A stretch of 64,000 bases of DNA from CAKZML01 sp963823435 (GTDB lineage Bacteria > Pseudomonadota > Gammaproteobacteria > Steroidobacterales > BM003). Below are positions 8,668 through 17,764 of this stretch, in pieces. The stretch is taken from assembly GCA_963823435.1 (NCBI GenBank), contig CAWGLN010000003.1, positions 58,648 through 122,647 on the forward strand, in the 5' to 3' direction. Made by a program: the position numbers and the translations under genes. A model generated the notes under the pieces. It did not search any database, was not told where the DNA came from, and saw only the letters and a list, made by a program, of their open reading frames with translations. The number at the start of each line of letters is the position of its first letter. Within the stretch, counting starts at the first letter, position 1.

Positions 8668-9955
8668 ATGGCCTTCAAGGCGCGACAAAAGCTCGGGAAG
8701 TACCGTATCGAAGGGTGCCTGGCAAAAGGCCCCCTGACCTCCGTGTATAGCGCAACCGACCCTGTGATGGGTATCCGTGTAGCACTGAAGATCCCACACG
8801 AGGATATTGCATTATCGACACTTGAGGATTTCCACAAGGAAGTCAGGGTGGCAGTGCGTCTTCAGCACCACAATGTGCTGCCGGTGCTGGACGCCAGGGA
8901 AATAGACGGACATTTCGTGCTGGTAACTCCTTTGGGCAAGGAGACCCTGGGGGACCGCCTTGAACGAAGGCTGGCCACCGCCACCGCCCTGGAACTGGCC
9001 GAACAAGCCATCGCCGCAGTGGCTCACGCTCATTCCATGAAAATCATTCATTGCGATATCAAGCCGGAGAATTTCATTCTTTTTCCGGACAATCACCTGC
9101 GCCTGGCGGATTTCGCGTTTGCCAAGAAAGGCTTGCGTACGGTAAAGGCGTCCGGATCGGGAACCCTGGGGTATATTGCGCCTGAGCAGGCCATGGGAAG
9201 ACCGGTATACCAGTCGGATGTGTTTGCCCTCGGCCTGGTCCTGTATCGGATGTTCTCCGGAAGACTTCCAGCCTGGCCTTACGATTGGCCCCCTGTGGGG
9301 TTCGATCGGCTAAAGCAACGGGCCCATCCCGACCTCATCGCTTTCATTCGCCAATCTCTGGAAGTCAAATCCAGCGACCGTTTCCGGGATGCGCTCGAGA
9401 TGCAGGTCGCCTTTGCCAGGATCAAATCGCCGGCGAGACGGCCCAAGGGGGATAAAAGAAAACCACTCAGCCTTGCCCCACTCTGGCAGACACCGTTCAC
9501 AAAAGAGTTCCTGGGAAAGTTTGGTAAGGCCCTGGATAGCCGTCATGAATGCCGTCACTGTCGTTCACCCGTTTCCGAGTCCATGCAGTACTGTCCATGG
9601 TGTGGCGAGGACAATCCCAGCCTGGGCAGCGAGACCCGTTTTCCCGCCCACTGTCCTCGCTGCCAGCGCGGCGTAAAACTGGATTGGGAATATTGCGCAT
9701 GGTGCTACGGCGGTGGTTTTGAGAAAGAGAATGACAGGCATTACACCGATATTCGGTACACGACCCGCTGTGGCTGCTCAAAGCCACTCCCCGTTAATGC
9801 CATTCATGAAATATTGCCCATGGTGCAGGAAGAAAGTGCAGCGCCAATGGCAAATCCAGGGTAACCGGCAACGTTGTGGCAAGTGCGGAAACGGTGTGCT
9901 CAAGCAATACTGGGATTACTGCCCATGGTGCCGACGCAAAACGGATCGCGAATGA
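8668..9955 (+). CDS. Ser/Thr protein kinase with C-terminal zinc ribbons (frameshifted)
   Basis: An N-terminal protein kinase domain (about residues 8-260) has Lys41 in ALKI, catalytic HCDIKPEN (Asp130), DFA in place of DFG (Asp148) and GYIAPEQ. After residue 285 come paired CxxC knuckles (CRHC/CPWC, CPRC/CAWC). The first frame stops at 9864, but the next frame carries on the same pattern (YCPWC, CGKC, YCPWC) and stops at 9955. That stop overlaps the ATG of the phosphatase as ATGA. A +1 indel around 9765-9795 therefore splits one gene of about 428 codons. The total length (1288 bases) equals a whole number of codons plus one. It forms a kinase-phosphatase pair with the next gene. Confidence 0.75.
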
Positions 9956-10776
9956 GTAGCGAAATGCCTACAGATAGTACGACATTGCTGCGGCTGGACC
10001 ATGCCGACTCCGGCCCCCTGGGTGTGGATGTGCCCATGGGCAGCATCGTAGGTCTGAGCTTGCGAAGCCCGGAAAAGGACAGTCCCAATGAAGACTGCGC
10101 ATTTGCAGCCTGTTACGGCAGCGATGCCCTGGTGCTGGCGGTAGCGGACGGGGCCGGCGGCCTGCCCGCCGGGCACAAGGCCTCCGGGGCGGCAATACAG
10201 GCATTGGCCGATTCCCTGCGCCAGTCCGCGGCTGATGCACTGATGCTGAGAACGGCAGTGCTGAACAGTATTGAGGCGGCCCAGGCTGCGGTGCTGTCCT
10301 TGAGCAATGGCTCGGCGACAACACTTACCATTGTTGCCGTCGATCCCAACGGCGCCCGTTGCTACCACGTGGGTGATTCAGCCGCTCTGATTGTTGGGCA
10401 GCGAGGCAAACTAAAAATGGAAACCATCCCCCATTCGCCAACGGGGTTCGCCGTGGAGGCGGGCTTCCTGGATGCATCAGCCGCGCTGTTCCACGACCAG
10501 CGGCACCTGGTCTCCAATTTTATCGGCGACAGCGAGATGCGTATTGAGGTCGGCAAGACCCTGGTGCTGGCTGCCAAAGACACGGTGCTGGTCGCCAGCG
10601 ACGGACTGTTTGACAATCTTCAGCAACATGAGATCGTCGAGATCATACGCAGCGGACCTATCGGGGAGGCTGCAAGCCAGCTGGCAGCGATGGCCCGGCA
10701 ACGTATGATGAAACCCGAGCCAACCCTGCCCAGCAAACCTGACGACCTGAGTCTGCTGCTATTCCGGCTTGCCTGA
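9952..10776 (+). CDS. PP2C-family Ser/Thr protein phosphatase
   Basis: 274 residues from ATG 9952, which overlaps the stop of the kinase gene (ATGA). PP2C metal-binding motifs are visible: NEDCAF near residue 45, VADGAGGLPAG near 65, GDSAAL around 142, and VASDGLFDNL plus DDLSLLLFRL towards the end. These enzymes remove phosphate from Ser/Thr using two metal ions. Its natural partner is the kinase immediately upstream. An earlier in-frame ATG at 9874 is inside the kinase coding region and is rejected. Cytoplasmic, with no membrane segment. Confidence 0.85.
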   Translation: MSSEMPTDSTTLLRLDHADSGPLGVDVPMGSIVGLSLRSPEKDSPNEDCAFAACYGSDALVLAVADGAGGLPAGHKASGAAIQALADSLRQSAADALMLRTAVLNSIEAAQAAVLSLSNGSATTLTIVAVDPNGARCYHVGDSAALIVGQRGKLKMETIPHSPTGFAVEAGFLDASAALFHDQRHLVSNFIGDSEMRIEVGKTLVLAAKDTVLVASDGLFDNLQQHEIVEIIRSGPIGEAASQLAAMARQRMMKPEPTLPSKPDDLSLLLFRLA

Positions 10777-10784
10777 ACAGACCT

Positions 10785-11493
10785 TTACTGGCTGTCCAGC
10801 TCGACCTTCACTTCACCGACTTTCACGCTGACTTCCACTTCGTCCTGGCCGTCGCCCTTGTACCTGACGCTGTTGCCAATTCCAAAGTGACTGGAGCCTT
10901 CAATACGCTCGCCATTCACTCGCAGGCGCGCATCCCCTACTGTTGTATCCAGACGCACCTTGGCAATGCTGGCCTTGCTCACGCTGACATCCACATCACC
11001 CACGCCAACCGAAATTTCAACTGGTCCGGAGGGAATATCCACGTTCAGCTCACCGACACCCACCGAGATCACCAAGCCCCCGGTGACGCCTTCCACGTCC
11101 ATTTGCCCAACGCCCAGTTCGAGCTCTGCTTCCACTCCGACAGGGATTCTGACCTGCCACTTCTCTTGCACATCGTCGACATCAAGACCGCCAGGCAGAT
11201 CCAGTTCCAGTTTAGTCCTGCGGCTTGATCGATCCACATCGAATTCGATGGCCTGCCATTTCCTCTTCGGTAACCGACCTGGAGAGGTCATCGTCCGGCT
11301 CGACCGTGACGATGACATGAAGCTTGTCGTCGTCACTTGCGCGTACATCCATCGTACCCACACCGCCGTCGATCAGGACTCCTGTTACACCGTCCAGTTC
11401 CAGTGTCTGTTCAAACACCCGATCCCTGGCCGAGGCAAATACCGAGACCGACACCATGGCCAATACCAGGCCGATAATCACTCTGAACTTCAT
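10785..11493 (-). CDS. Secreted beta-repeat protein, DUF4097-like (frameshifted)
   Basis: The start at 11493 gives a typical signal peptide (KFRVIIGLVLAMVSVSVFA). The mature part consists of short beta repeats with the motif V-G-x-G-x-x-x-V (GGVGTMDV, GVGQMDV, GVGELNV, GVGDVDV, KVGEVKV), as in DUF4097-type beta-helical proteins. The N-terminal frame runs out at 11212, while the rest of the protein continues in another frame. Joining them at about 11259-11261 (an extra A in GAGGAAATGG on the coding strand) gives EEEWQAIEFDVD and one continuous protein of about 235 residues. Length 709 is a multiple of three plus one. Function unknown; probably exported to the periplasm or surface. Confidence 0.6.
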
Positions 11494-11622
11494 TTTCGTC
11501 CCCTTTCCGCCAAGTTTCCGGTAGTACTGTGGGATTAGAGAGGCCAGACTGCAATTGGTTCCCTTGATTGGGCCCGGGGTGTTCCGCCCATGACCGGGCG
11601 CAATCACCCATGGCATCAGGAC

Positions 11623-11651
11623 AAAAAAAAGCCCCGCAATATCGCGGGGCT
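11623..11651 (-). terminator. Rho-independent terminator
   Basis: GCCCCGC / GCGGGGC hairpin with a 6-base loop; read on the minus strand it is followed by a run of eight T residues. It lies about 40 bases downstream of the DUF4382 lipoprotein gene and separates it from the beta-repeat gene. Confidence 0.85.
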
Positions 11652-11691
11652 TTCCAGGGCTGATGCCCATCGTCGTTTTTCCGGCGTCGTT

Positions 11692-13167
11692 CTATGTCAG
11701 GTCGATAATGACTATGCGCGCGGCAAAACAGGCTCCAGCTTCGCCCGCGACACCGGTAACCTCCACATTCTGATCAACAGCGATCTCTGCGAACACTGCC
11801 GGGCTCAGGGTGACTACCGGGCCGCTGCCATCATCCAGGGCTTCCAGCTTGAGAATCTCCGCGTCGGTGTTTACACACACGATTTCAGTCGTGGCGTCGG
11901 TAGTCAGAGCAAAGCTCTGGCTTTCCCCGGAGACAATCGGAGCAGCAACGGTGCCCGTCAGCTGCTCATCACCCGTATTCAGGGCATCCAGCAGCACCAG
12001 CGAGGACCTGAACAAGCCGGCATCGTCAATCCCGTCCACCATACCGGTAACGCCCTGCCTGATGCCTGTGCCGTCCACGAACTCATTACCCTCACTATCG
12101 AAAACCCGGGTCTTCGCCTGGAGCTGGGTCGATACCACGGTACCCTCGGGGAGGCTCTGACCGGAGCGCACAGCCCAGTCAAAAACCTGGGTGCCTGGCT
12201 CGTCAAGGAAATCAGCCGGGCTACCCAGCGCCATACCACCAAGCCTGGCGAACGCATCCTGATCACCCAATTCGATCACGCGCGCGTCGAATTCACTCAT
12301 GGCTTCGGCACCCGCGCCCATGGTGGACCTGAAATAACCGATCATGGTGAGTTGCTGGGCCGGATCGCTGACCTCAAGACCTGCCAGACCCAAATCCTTG
12401 CCATCCACGGGACTGAAGACACCGGAATCACCCGGGTGCACACGGATGCATTCGCTGTGTGCCACGGCCATGCCCATCCCGGACCCCTGTTGAGAAATCA
12501 TGCCTATGGGGCACAGGTCAAAGGTCGGCTCGGTTGCAGCCGAATCTACAGCGATCACTTCGCCAAACACCCGCATCAGGCGATGAGTGTTGTAATCGCC
12601 AAAAATATTCATGAAGACGACCGGCCGGAAATGCCACCGACCGTTGCCGCTCTGGTGCGCCTGGAAGGAACGATTGGCATCGATATCCAGCTCAATGAAC
12701 AACATCTGGCCGCCCCTGACTTCGAAGTCGCCGCGGGGGTTCAAATCCAGTTTGCCGTTTGCCACCAGGTCCACCGGGGTAACCACGTCACCTTTCACCA
12801 GGTCGATACCGGTCAGGTGCAAGCGCACCTTGCTGTACATGCCGGCCGGCACGTCCCTGATAAACGCGACCTCGGAGACCTGTCGCAATGCCAACAGGTC
12901 AATTTCCATCGGCTGGTCACCGGGTAAGGTGGAATAAATCACCTGGTGACCGGCATCCCCCAGCAGGCTGACCTCGTCAAACGAAATCCAGATATGATCA
13001 AAATCCTCGCTGGGCAGGTCGGTAAACAGCAGGGTAATCTTGCCCATGCCGGGGTCCTCCGGGACCACCGCCTGGGGCGAGTCAGACGAGCCGCCGCAAC
13101 CACCCAGAAATAAAATCAGAAAAAACGCCGGCCACCAGGACCAGGCAGTAGTTCTTTGCGTGTTCAT
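11692..13167 (-). CDS. DUF4382-containing lipoprotein
   Basis: 491 residues. The signal peptide ends in LGGC (Cys24) followed by a glycine/serine linker, so it is lipidated. Residues about 42-190 (GKITLLFTDLPSEDFDHIWISFDEVSLL) match the DUF4382 pattern, a beta-sandwich domain common in exported proteins. The rest (about 200-491) appears to hold further small beta domains of the DUF5666 kind (VTGMVDGIDDAG, VEVTGVAGEAG). No catalytic motif is seen. A strong terminator follows. It appears monocistronic. Confidence 0.75.
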   Translation of the reverse strand: MNTQRTTAWSWWPAFFLILFLGGCGGSSDSPQAVVPEDPGMGKITLLFTDLPSEDFDHIWISFDEVSLLGDAGHQVIYSTLPGDQPMEIDLLALRQVSEVAFIRDVPAGMYSKVRLHLTGIDLVKGDVVTPVDLVANGKLDLNPRGDFEVRGGQMLFIELDIDANRSFQAHQSGNGRWHFRPVVFMNIFGDYNTHRLMRVFGEVIAVDSAATEPTFDLCPIGMISQQGSGMGMAVAHSECIRVHPGDSGVFSPVDGKDLGLAGLEVSDPAQQLTMIGYFRSTMGAGAEAMSEFDARVIELGDQDAFARLGGMALGSPADFLDEPGTQVFDWAVRSGQSLPEGTVVSTQLQAKTRVFDSEGNEFVDGTGIRQGVTGMVDGIDDAGLFRSSLVLLDALNTGDEQLTGTVAAPIVSGESQSFALTTDATTEIVCVNTDAEILKLEALDDGSGPVVTLSPAVFAEIAVDQNVEVTGVAGEAGACFAARIVIIDLT

Positions 13168-13316
13168 TTTGGTATCCCCATAGTATTCGGAAGTCCGAGA
13201 AGAATTTCTGGACTCCCGCAGCCATCATATGCCTGCCAGTATAGGATCGACACTTGTCGCAAGACGCCGACAGTTAACATAAGGGCTGGGGATTTAACGG
13301 CACCCGTAACGGAGAA

Positions 13317-13625
13317 CTAGGCCACCCGCCCCCCGGCTTCTTCGATGGCTTCTCTGAAATAAGAGGAAATCAGGTGGTGGGGAACCAGGAAGGGACGATC
13401 AAAAATCCGGATTTCAAGAATTTCAGCGTGTTCTTCCCACTGGTATTCACCGGACACACCGAAGGCTCGCAAGCGACCTGAAGGAGTCTGCCCCACCTCG
13501 ACGCCATAACCGGACAGTCGTTCACTCAGGCGTGCAAACACATCCCGGTCTACGCCGTGATAGACCAGCGTCTCTGTTGGTTTGCCAAGCGATCCCCACA
13601 TATTCTCGACCCATCCTTCCTGCAC
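13317..13625 (-). CDS. Small hypothetical protein
   Basis: Up to 102 residues from GTG 13625, or 94 from the ATG at 13601 (MWGSLGKPTETLVYHGVDRD); neither start has a strong Shine-Dalgarno. The sequence looks like a small alpha/beta cytoplasmic protein, with no signal peptide or membrane segment. No family recognised. It lies between the DUF4382 lipoprotein and gloA on the same strand, so it could be cotranscribed with gloA (59 bases apart). Confidence 0.5.
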   Translation of the reverse strand: MQEGWVENMWGSLGKPTETLVYHGVDRDVFARLSERLSGYGVEVGQTPSGRLRAFGVSGEYQWEEHAEILEIRIFDRPFLVPHHLISSYFREAIEEAGGRVA

Positions 13626-13684
13626 AAGACGTTACACCACTCGCGATGGCGCTAGCAATGCACCGTCTGGAAAAGGTTCGTCCG

Positions 13685-14104
13685 CTACCAGGTCCCGATG
13701 TTGGGCATCGACAGCCAGGGCTCGGCGGGGCGAAGCGGAGCTCCAGCCTGCAGTAATTCGATGGAAATACCGTCAGGCGAGCGCACGAACGCCATGTGCC
13801 CGTCCCTGGGTGGTCGGTTTATCGCCACACCGGCATCCATCAGGGACTGGCAGGTCCGGTAAATATCCTGCACGCGGTAAGCCAGGTGGCCAAAATTTCG
13901 GCCGCCTGGATATTCCCCGGAATCCCAGTTGTAGGTCAGCTCAAGCTGGGCGTTCTCATCCCCCGGAGCAGCCAGGAACACCAGCGTGAAACGTCCCTTT
14001 TCATAGTCTTTCCGGCTCAATTCTTTCAAACCAAGCTTGTTGACGTAAAAATCCAGGGACTCGTCCAGGTCACTCACACGGACCATGGTATGCAAGTACT
14101 TCAT
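13685..14104 (-). CDS. gloA: Lactoylglutathione lyase (glyoxalase I)
   Basis: 139 residues, the usual length for the proteobacterial enzyme. It isomerises the hemithioacetal of methylglyoxal and glutathione to S-lactoylglutathione in the cytoplasm. The four metal ligands are recognisable: His5 in MKYLHTMVRV, Glu55 in QLELTYNW, His73 in FGHLAYRV and Glu116 in GISIELLQ. The ribosome-binding GAGG sits 7 bases before the ATG and lies inside the end of a dispersed repeat that fills the whole gap to htpX. Confidence 0.93.
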   Translation of the reverse strand: MKYLHTMVRVSDLDESLDFYVNKLGLKELSRKDYEKGRFTLVFLAAPGDENAQLELTYNWDSGEYPGGRNFGHLAYRVQDIYRTCQSLMDAGVAINRPPRDGHMAFVRSPDGISIELLQAGAPLRPAEPWLSMPNIGTW

Positions 14105-14106
14105 CA

Positions 14107-14269
14107 GGGTACCTCGGCTCTATTCACAGACTCGCGCATCGCGGCAAAAAAACCGCATCTGTGTTGCCAATCTGCGCGAGCACCACTCATGTGCAAATAA
14201 ATATTGGTGTCGTTGAATCCTGCATTTTTCAGATCACAATCTACCCAGCCCGAAAAATCCGTGGCTCCT
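14107..14269. repeat. Dispersed ~162-bp repeat, copy C
   Basis: This segment aligns along its whole length with the reverse complement of the copies at 41772-41933 and 59871-60031. Shared blocks include TCTGTGTTGCC near the middle and TTGAATC...CAATCTAC towards one end. Its termini are GGGTACCTC and the inverted counterpart GGCTCCT. It fills the entire space between the start of gloA and the stop of htpX. No protein is encoded. It looks like a non-autonomous mobile element or old MITE-like repeat. Confidence 0.7.
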
Positions 14270-15165
14270 AGCCAATTCCCGGATTAGCCTGGGCGGCCGT
14301 ACGCAAGGCCTCGATGCGAACGGACAGGGGCGGATGCGTCATGAACAGGTGGGTAATGCCGCGTTTTTCCCTGCCCGCAATACCCATGGCCTCCACCTGG
14401 TCCGGCAGATTTGACTGCCCGAGACGCTCCAGTGCTGCAATCATGTTTTCACGGCTGGACAGATAGGCGCCGCCCTGGTCCGCCCTGAATTCGCGTCGCC
14501 GGGAAAACCATGCCACCACCATGCTGGCGAGTATTCCCAGCGCCAACTGGGCGATCATCGACACGATAAAGTAGCCCGGACCATAACCGCGCTCAGTCTT
14601 GAATACGGCCCGGTCGACAACATGCCCAATCACCCTGGACAAGAAGATTACGAAGGTGTTCACGACACCCTGGACCAGGGCCAGGGTCACCATGTCTCCA
14701 TTGGCTACGTGCGCGATCTCATGCCCGACCACCGCCTCCACTTCGTTTCTTCGCATATTGCGCAACAGGCCGGTGCTTACCGCCACCAGCGCCTTGTTCT
14801 TGTTCATACCGGTAGCGAAGGCGTTGGGCTCGGGAGATTCATAGATCGCCACTTCCGGCATGCCTATATGGGCGGTCTTGGCCATGCGTGAAACGGTGCT
14901 TATCAGCCATGACTCCATTTCGTTACGTGGAGTCTCAATGACCTGCGCGCCGGTCATCCGCTTGGCCGACCACTTGGACATGGCCAGCGACACGAACGAT
15001 CCTACGAAGCCCAGCACCGCCGAGAACACCAGCATGGCCTGGATATTCATCCCCCTGCCCTGTGCATCCAGCAGGCTGTCCACGCCCAACAGGTTTAGAA
15101 CCACGCCCAGCACCATAATTACGGCCAGGTTGGTGACTCAGAAAAAGGGCAATGCGTTTGAACAT
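14268..15165 (-). CDS. htpX: Protease HtpX (frameshifted near the N-terminus)
   Basis: Inner-membrane zinc protease that degrades damaged membrane proteins. The canonical start MFKRIALFL is at 15165 but runs out of frame after nine codons. The remainder (VTNLAVIMVLGVVLNLLGVDS...) continues in another frame to 14268. One extra base near 15140 in CTGAGTCACC on the coding strand explains this, and 898 bases is a multiple of three plus one. The HEIAHVANGDM zinc motif, the upstream membrane helices, two further helices and the REFRADQGGA third-ligand motif are intact. Total about 298 residues, normal for HtpX. The stop overlaps the edge of the repeat. Confidence 0.85.
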
Positions 15166-15342
15166 ATTCGCTCTCCTGGGCGAGGGCCCGAACCTCCGAT
15201 TGCATGGGCCAGTGGTTCTAAACGGGCGATGCCTCAGTTTGTTGGGGCAGGCTGTGTGTTTTCAAGCTCGTCAACCAGTTGGCGGCTGCGACCCGGTTTT
15301 CGGTAGACTAGCTGAAAAACCGATAGTCGAAGAGAAAATCCG

Positions 15343-15802
15343 ATGGATGAACAATCCTTGTCAGTATATTTCGCCCTGGTGGATAGCGACCACAACGGAT
15401 TGATCGACCGTGACGAATTCATGGCCATGCTGGGTAAGCTCGGGCTGGTGCGGACCGCGGCCGTGGTTGACCGGGCTTTCAGGCAATTGGACAGCGACGG
15501 CAATCATCTGATTGATCTGCCCGAGTTTACACAATGGTGGCAGGCCGGAGGCGCCGGCATGCTCTCCGACCGGTCCCGGTAACAGAACGATCATGCAGCT
15601 GCGGACCAGCTTTGCCGCAGCTGATCACCAGGGACACGGACGCGTGGACATTAACGGGTTTCGCAAGTTGCTGGCCGACATGGACATGCATCCCAGTACG
15701 TCGGACTTGCGCCTGACTTTCTCGCAAACTCCCAGGATGGACCGTCGCTATTTCACTTTTGACGAATTCGTCAGCTGGTGGCTGGAACAGGCGGAAGACT
15801 AG
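15343..15802 (+). CDS. EF-hand (calmodulin-like) protein, probably frameshifted
   Basis: The first frame (15343-15582) encodes two EF-hand loops, DSDHNGLIDRDE and DSDGNHLIDLPE. A second frame, open to 15802, encodes two more degenerate loops (ADHQGHGRVDING and MDRRYFTFDEF). Together they resemble one four-EF-hand calcium sensor of about 152 residues split by a +1 indel near 15555-15590; 460 bases is a multiple of three plus one. An alternative is two adjacent small genes, the second starting at ATG 15593. Probably a cytoplasmic Ca2+ binder; the partner is unknown. Its tail overlaps the convergent permease gene by 32 bases. Confidence 0.6.
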
Positions 15803-16904
15803 ACTCGACCGGGCCCTGTCTCAGGCAGTCTGGGAATCCGGCAAGGTCTCGGCAATCGTGACTCTCCCCGGGCCAGGCCTGGATCATCGCCTGAATGACG
15901 GTGGCCAGGGGAATGGCGAAAAACAGTCCCCAGAAACCCCAGACGCCGCCAAAAAACAGGATCGCCACGATGATGGCCACCGGGTGCAGGTCCACCGCCT
16001 CGCTAAACAGCAAGGGGGCCAGCAGGTTGCCATCGAGCGCCTGAATAATCAGGTATGCGATCACCGCCGCATAAAAATCGCTGTTGAAGCCCCATTGGGC
16101 GAACGCAACCAGGGCTACCGGCAAGGTAATCGCCGCAGCACCAATGTAGGGGATGAGCACAGACAAGCCGGTCAGGGCTCCCAGGAGCAAGGCGTATTGC
16201 AGCCCGATGAGTTTGAACGTCACTACGGTGACAAAACCGACAATGAGAATCTCGGCAAATTTGCCTCGCACATAATTGCCTATTTGCTTGTTTACCTCGA
16301 CCCAGACCGTACTGGTGAGTTGCCTGTCGTCGGGCAAAAACCTGGATAACCAGTCAAGGATCCGATGCTTGTCCTTGATCATGAAATACACCAGCAGGGG
16401 GACCAGGATCAGGTAGATTACGACGGCGAACAAGGTGAGTACCGAACTCAGAGAATACGATACCAGTACCTGTCCCATATTCCCGATCTCAGCGGTCAGG
16501 CCTGTCATGAACTGGCATACCGCTCCCTCCGAAACCGCGTCAGGATACTTGGCGGGCAGCGCCATCAGCACTTCCTTCGCCTTGGCCAGCATGGAGGGAA
16601 ATTGCTGTGCCAGCTGGGATAATTGCCTGAACAGCATTGGCAGCAGGCGAAACACGACAAGCGCAAGGCCGGTAACGAAAATCAGGTACACGGCATGGAT
16701 CGAAATACCTCTCGGAATACCCATACGCTGCATACGGCCAACCAGCCCATCCAACAGGTAGGCAAGCACCAGGGCCGCGATGGCAGGCGCCAGGCTATCC
16801 CCTGCCAGATATAGAACCGCGGCGATAGAAACAAGAATCATCACCAGGCTGACTATCTGGGGGTTCCCCAATTGGCGTCTGAACCAGCTTGTCACCCTTT
16901 CCAT
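15771..16904 (-). CDS. AI-2E family transporter (PerM-like permease)
   Basis: 377 residues from ATG 16904 (MERVTSWFRRQL); longer in-frame starts have no support. The protein has the family layout: two N-terminal helix pairs, a long amphipathic middle region (about 90-160), then four to five C-terminal helices including GLSVLIPYIGAAAITLP and the conserved LDGNLLAPLLF...HPVAIIVAILFFGGVWGFWGLFFAIPL segment. Members of this family move small solutes, AI-2, or Na+/H+; the substrate here cannot be told. The C-terminal tail beyond the last helix is short and polar. Confidence 0.85.
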   Translation of the reverse strand: MERVTSWFRRQLGNPQIVSLVMILVSIAAVLYLAGDSLAPAIAALVLAYLLDGLVGRMQRMGIPRGISIHAVYLIFVTGLALVVFRLLPMLFRQLSQLAQQFPSMLAKAKEVLMALPAKYPDAVSEGAVCQFMTGLTAEIGNMGQVLVSYSLSSVLTLFAVVIYLILVPLLVYFMIKDKHRILDWLSRFLPDDRQLTSTVWVEVNKQIGNYVRGKFAEILIVGFVTVVTFKLIGLQYALLLGALTGLSVLIPYIGAAAITLPVALVAFAQWGFNSDFYAAVIAYLIIQALDGNLLAPLLFSEAVDLHPVAIIVAILFFGGVWGFWGLFFAIPLATVIQAMIQAWPGESHDCRDLAGFPDCLRQGPVESSLPPVPATS

Positions 16905-17053
16905 AAATCGCCCGCAGGTCAGCCTTATGTGTTGAAAAACAATTACCGCGGAGCATAGCATGGGCTTGTCCGGGCACAGAACAAGATGAACCTTGCAAAG
17001 CACACCGCATTCTTCTAGCTTTCCCGGACTGTACAGGCATATGCGATCCCGTT

Positions 17054-17398
17054 ATGAACTGGAAAAAAGAACTGATTATCCTGCTCGCAGCCCTGGGGGT
17101 TGGCGCCTTTCTAGGCCCCATGGTTGTGTTTCTGGTAGGACAGGCAAGCCTGGGGCCTTACGGTGACGACACCGGCATGGCCACCTTTTACGCCAATTTC
17201 TGGCTGGAACTGGCCCGAGTGGACCCGATTCCCTGGCTGATGTTGCTGGCGCCATACTTGTTGTTGCAATGGCTGCGTCTGCTCAGGATTGCCTTCAGGC
17301 GCCTGAATATGCGGCCAATTCACCCACAAGGACGCCGACCAGACATAATTCTACAAACTGTGACGTCAGTCACCTTGTTTCGCAGTGTTTCGCCCTAA
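17054..17398 (+). CDS. Small membrane protein, unknown
   Basis: 114 residues with two likely membrane helices (about 6-30 and 58-78) separated by a polar loop containing GPYGDDTGMATFYANFWLE. The C-terminus is basic and of low complexity. No family recognised. A CRP-like site overlaps the last codons, so the 3' end of this frame doubles as the promoter region of the next gene. Moderate support as a gene because the N-terminal two thirds look like a genuine membrane protein. Confidence 0.5.
   Translation: MNWKKELIILLAALGVGAFLGPMVVFLVGQASLGPYGDDTGMATFYANFWLELARVDPIPWLMLLAPYLLLQWLRLLRIAFRRLNMRPIHPQGRRPDIILQTVTSVTLFRSVSP
17359..17374 (+). promoter_or_regulatory. CRP-like site with class II -10 spacing
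   Basis: TGTGA-CGTCAG-TCACC, an inverted repeat GTGAC-N4-GTCAC. A -10-like TAAACT at 17396-17401 would put the centre of the site at about -41.5, the class II activator position, with transcription starting near 17408 towards the small gene at 17494. Identity of the regulator (CRP/FNR family) is inferred. Confidence 0.45.
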
Positions 17399-17493
17399 AC
17401 TTTGCCCAAGGGAAGGTATTCAAGAACGGCTCGAATACCATGCGAATCAGACTCAGGCATCACGACAAGTGACCGGGCGAAGGAGAATTCACA

Positions 17494-17724
17494 ATGTGGC
17501 CATTTGCTCGAAAAAAGGCCCAGCCCGCTGCTTCAAGCAAGCAGCCGGTAACGGTCGAGCCACCCCGGGTGTCCCGCAAGGCCGAAGCCGTCAAGGTGTT
17601 GAAGGTGCTGGACGCACCCGAATTGAGCGTTGACGACAATAACGCCAAGCAGGGTTTTGACCCGTATGACACCGGCGTGTTCGATCGCAGCAAGCTGTGG
17701 GAGAGCTGGCAGAATCAGGATTGA
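17494..17724 (+). CDS. Small hypothetical protein
   Basis: 76 residues with a good Shine-Dalgarno (GAAGGAG) before ATG 17494. Basic N-terminus (MWPFARKKAQP), a proline/lysine-rich linker, and a C-terminal acidic and aromatic segment ending GVFDRSKLWESWQNQD. No family known to me. It is preceded by a putative CRP-activated promoter. The composition suggests a short adaptor or partly disordered protein. Confidence 0.55.
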   Translation: MWPFARKKAQPAASSKQPVTVEPPRVSRKAEAVKVLKVLDAPELSVDDNNAKQGFDPYDTGVFDRSKLWESWQNQD

Positions 17725-17764
17725 TTCCGCCAGCCTCGTCGCCCGCCCAAGTCGCCCTGGTCGT

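Noticed and set aside
11590..12927. A 445-codon + strand open frame
   Set aside because: It is antisense to the DUF4382 lipoprotein, rich in His/Gln as expected of a shadow frame, and lacks a ribosome-binding site.
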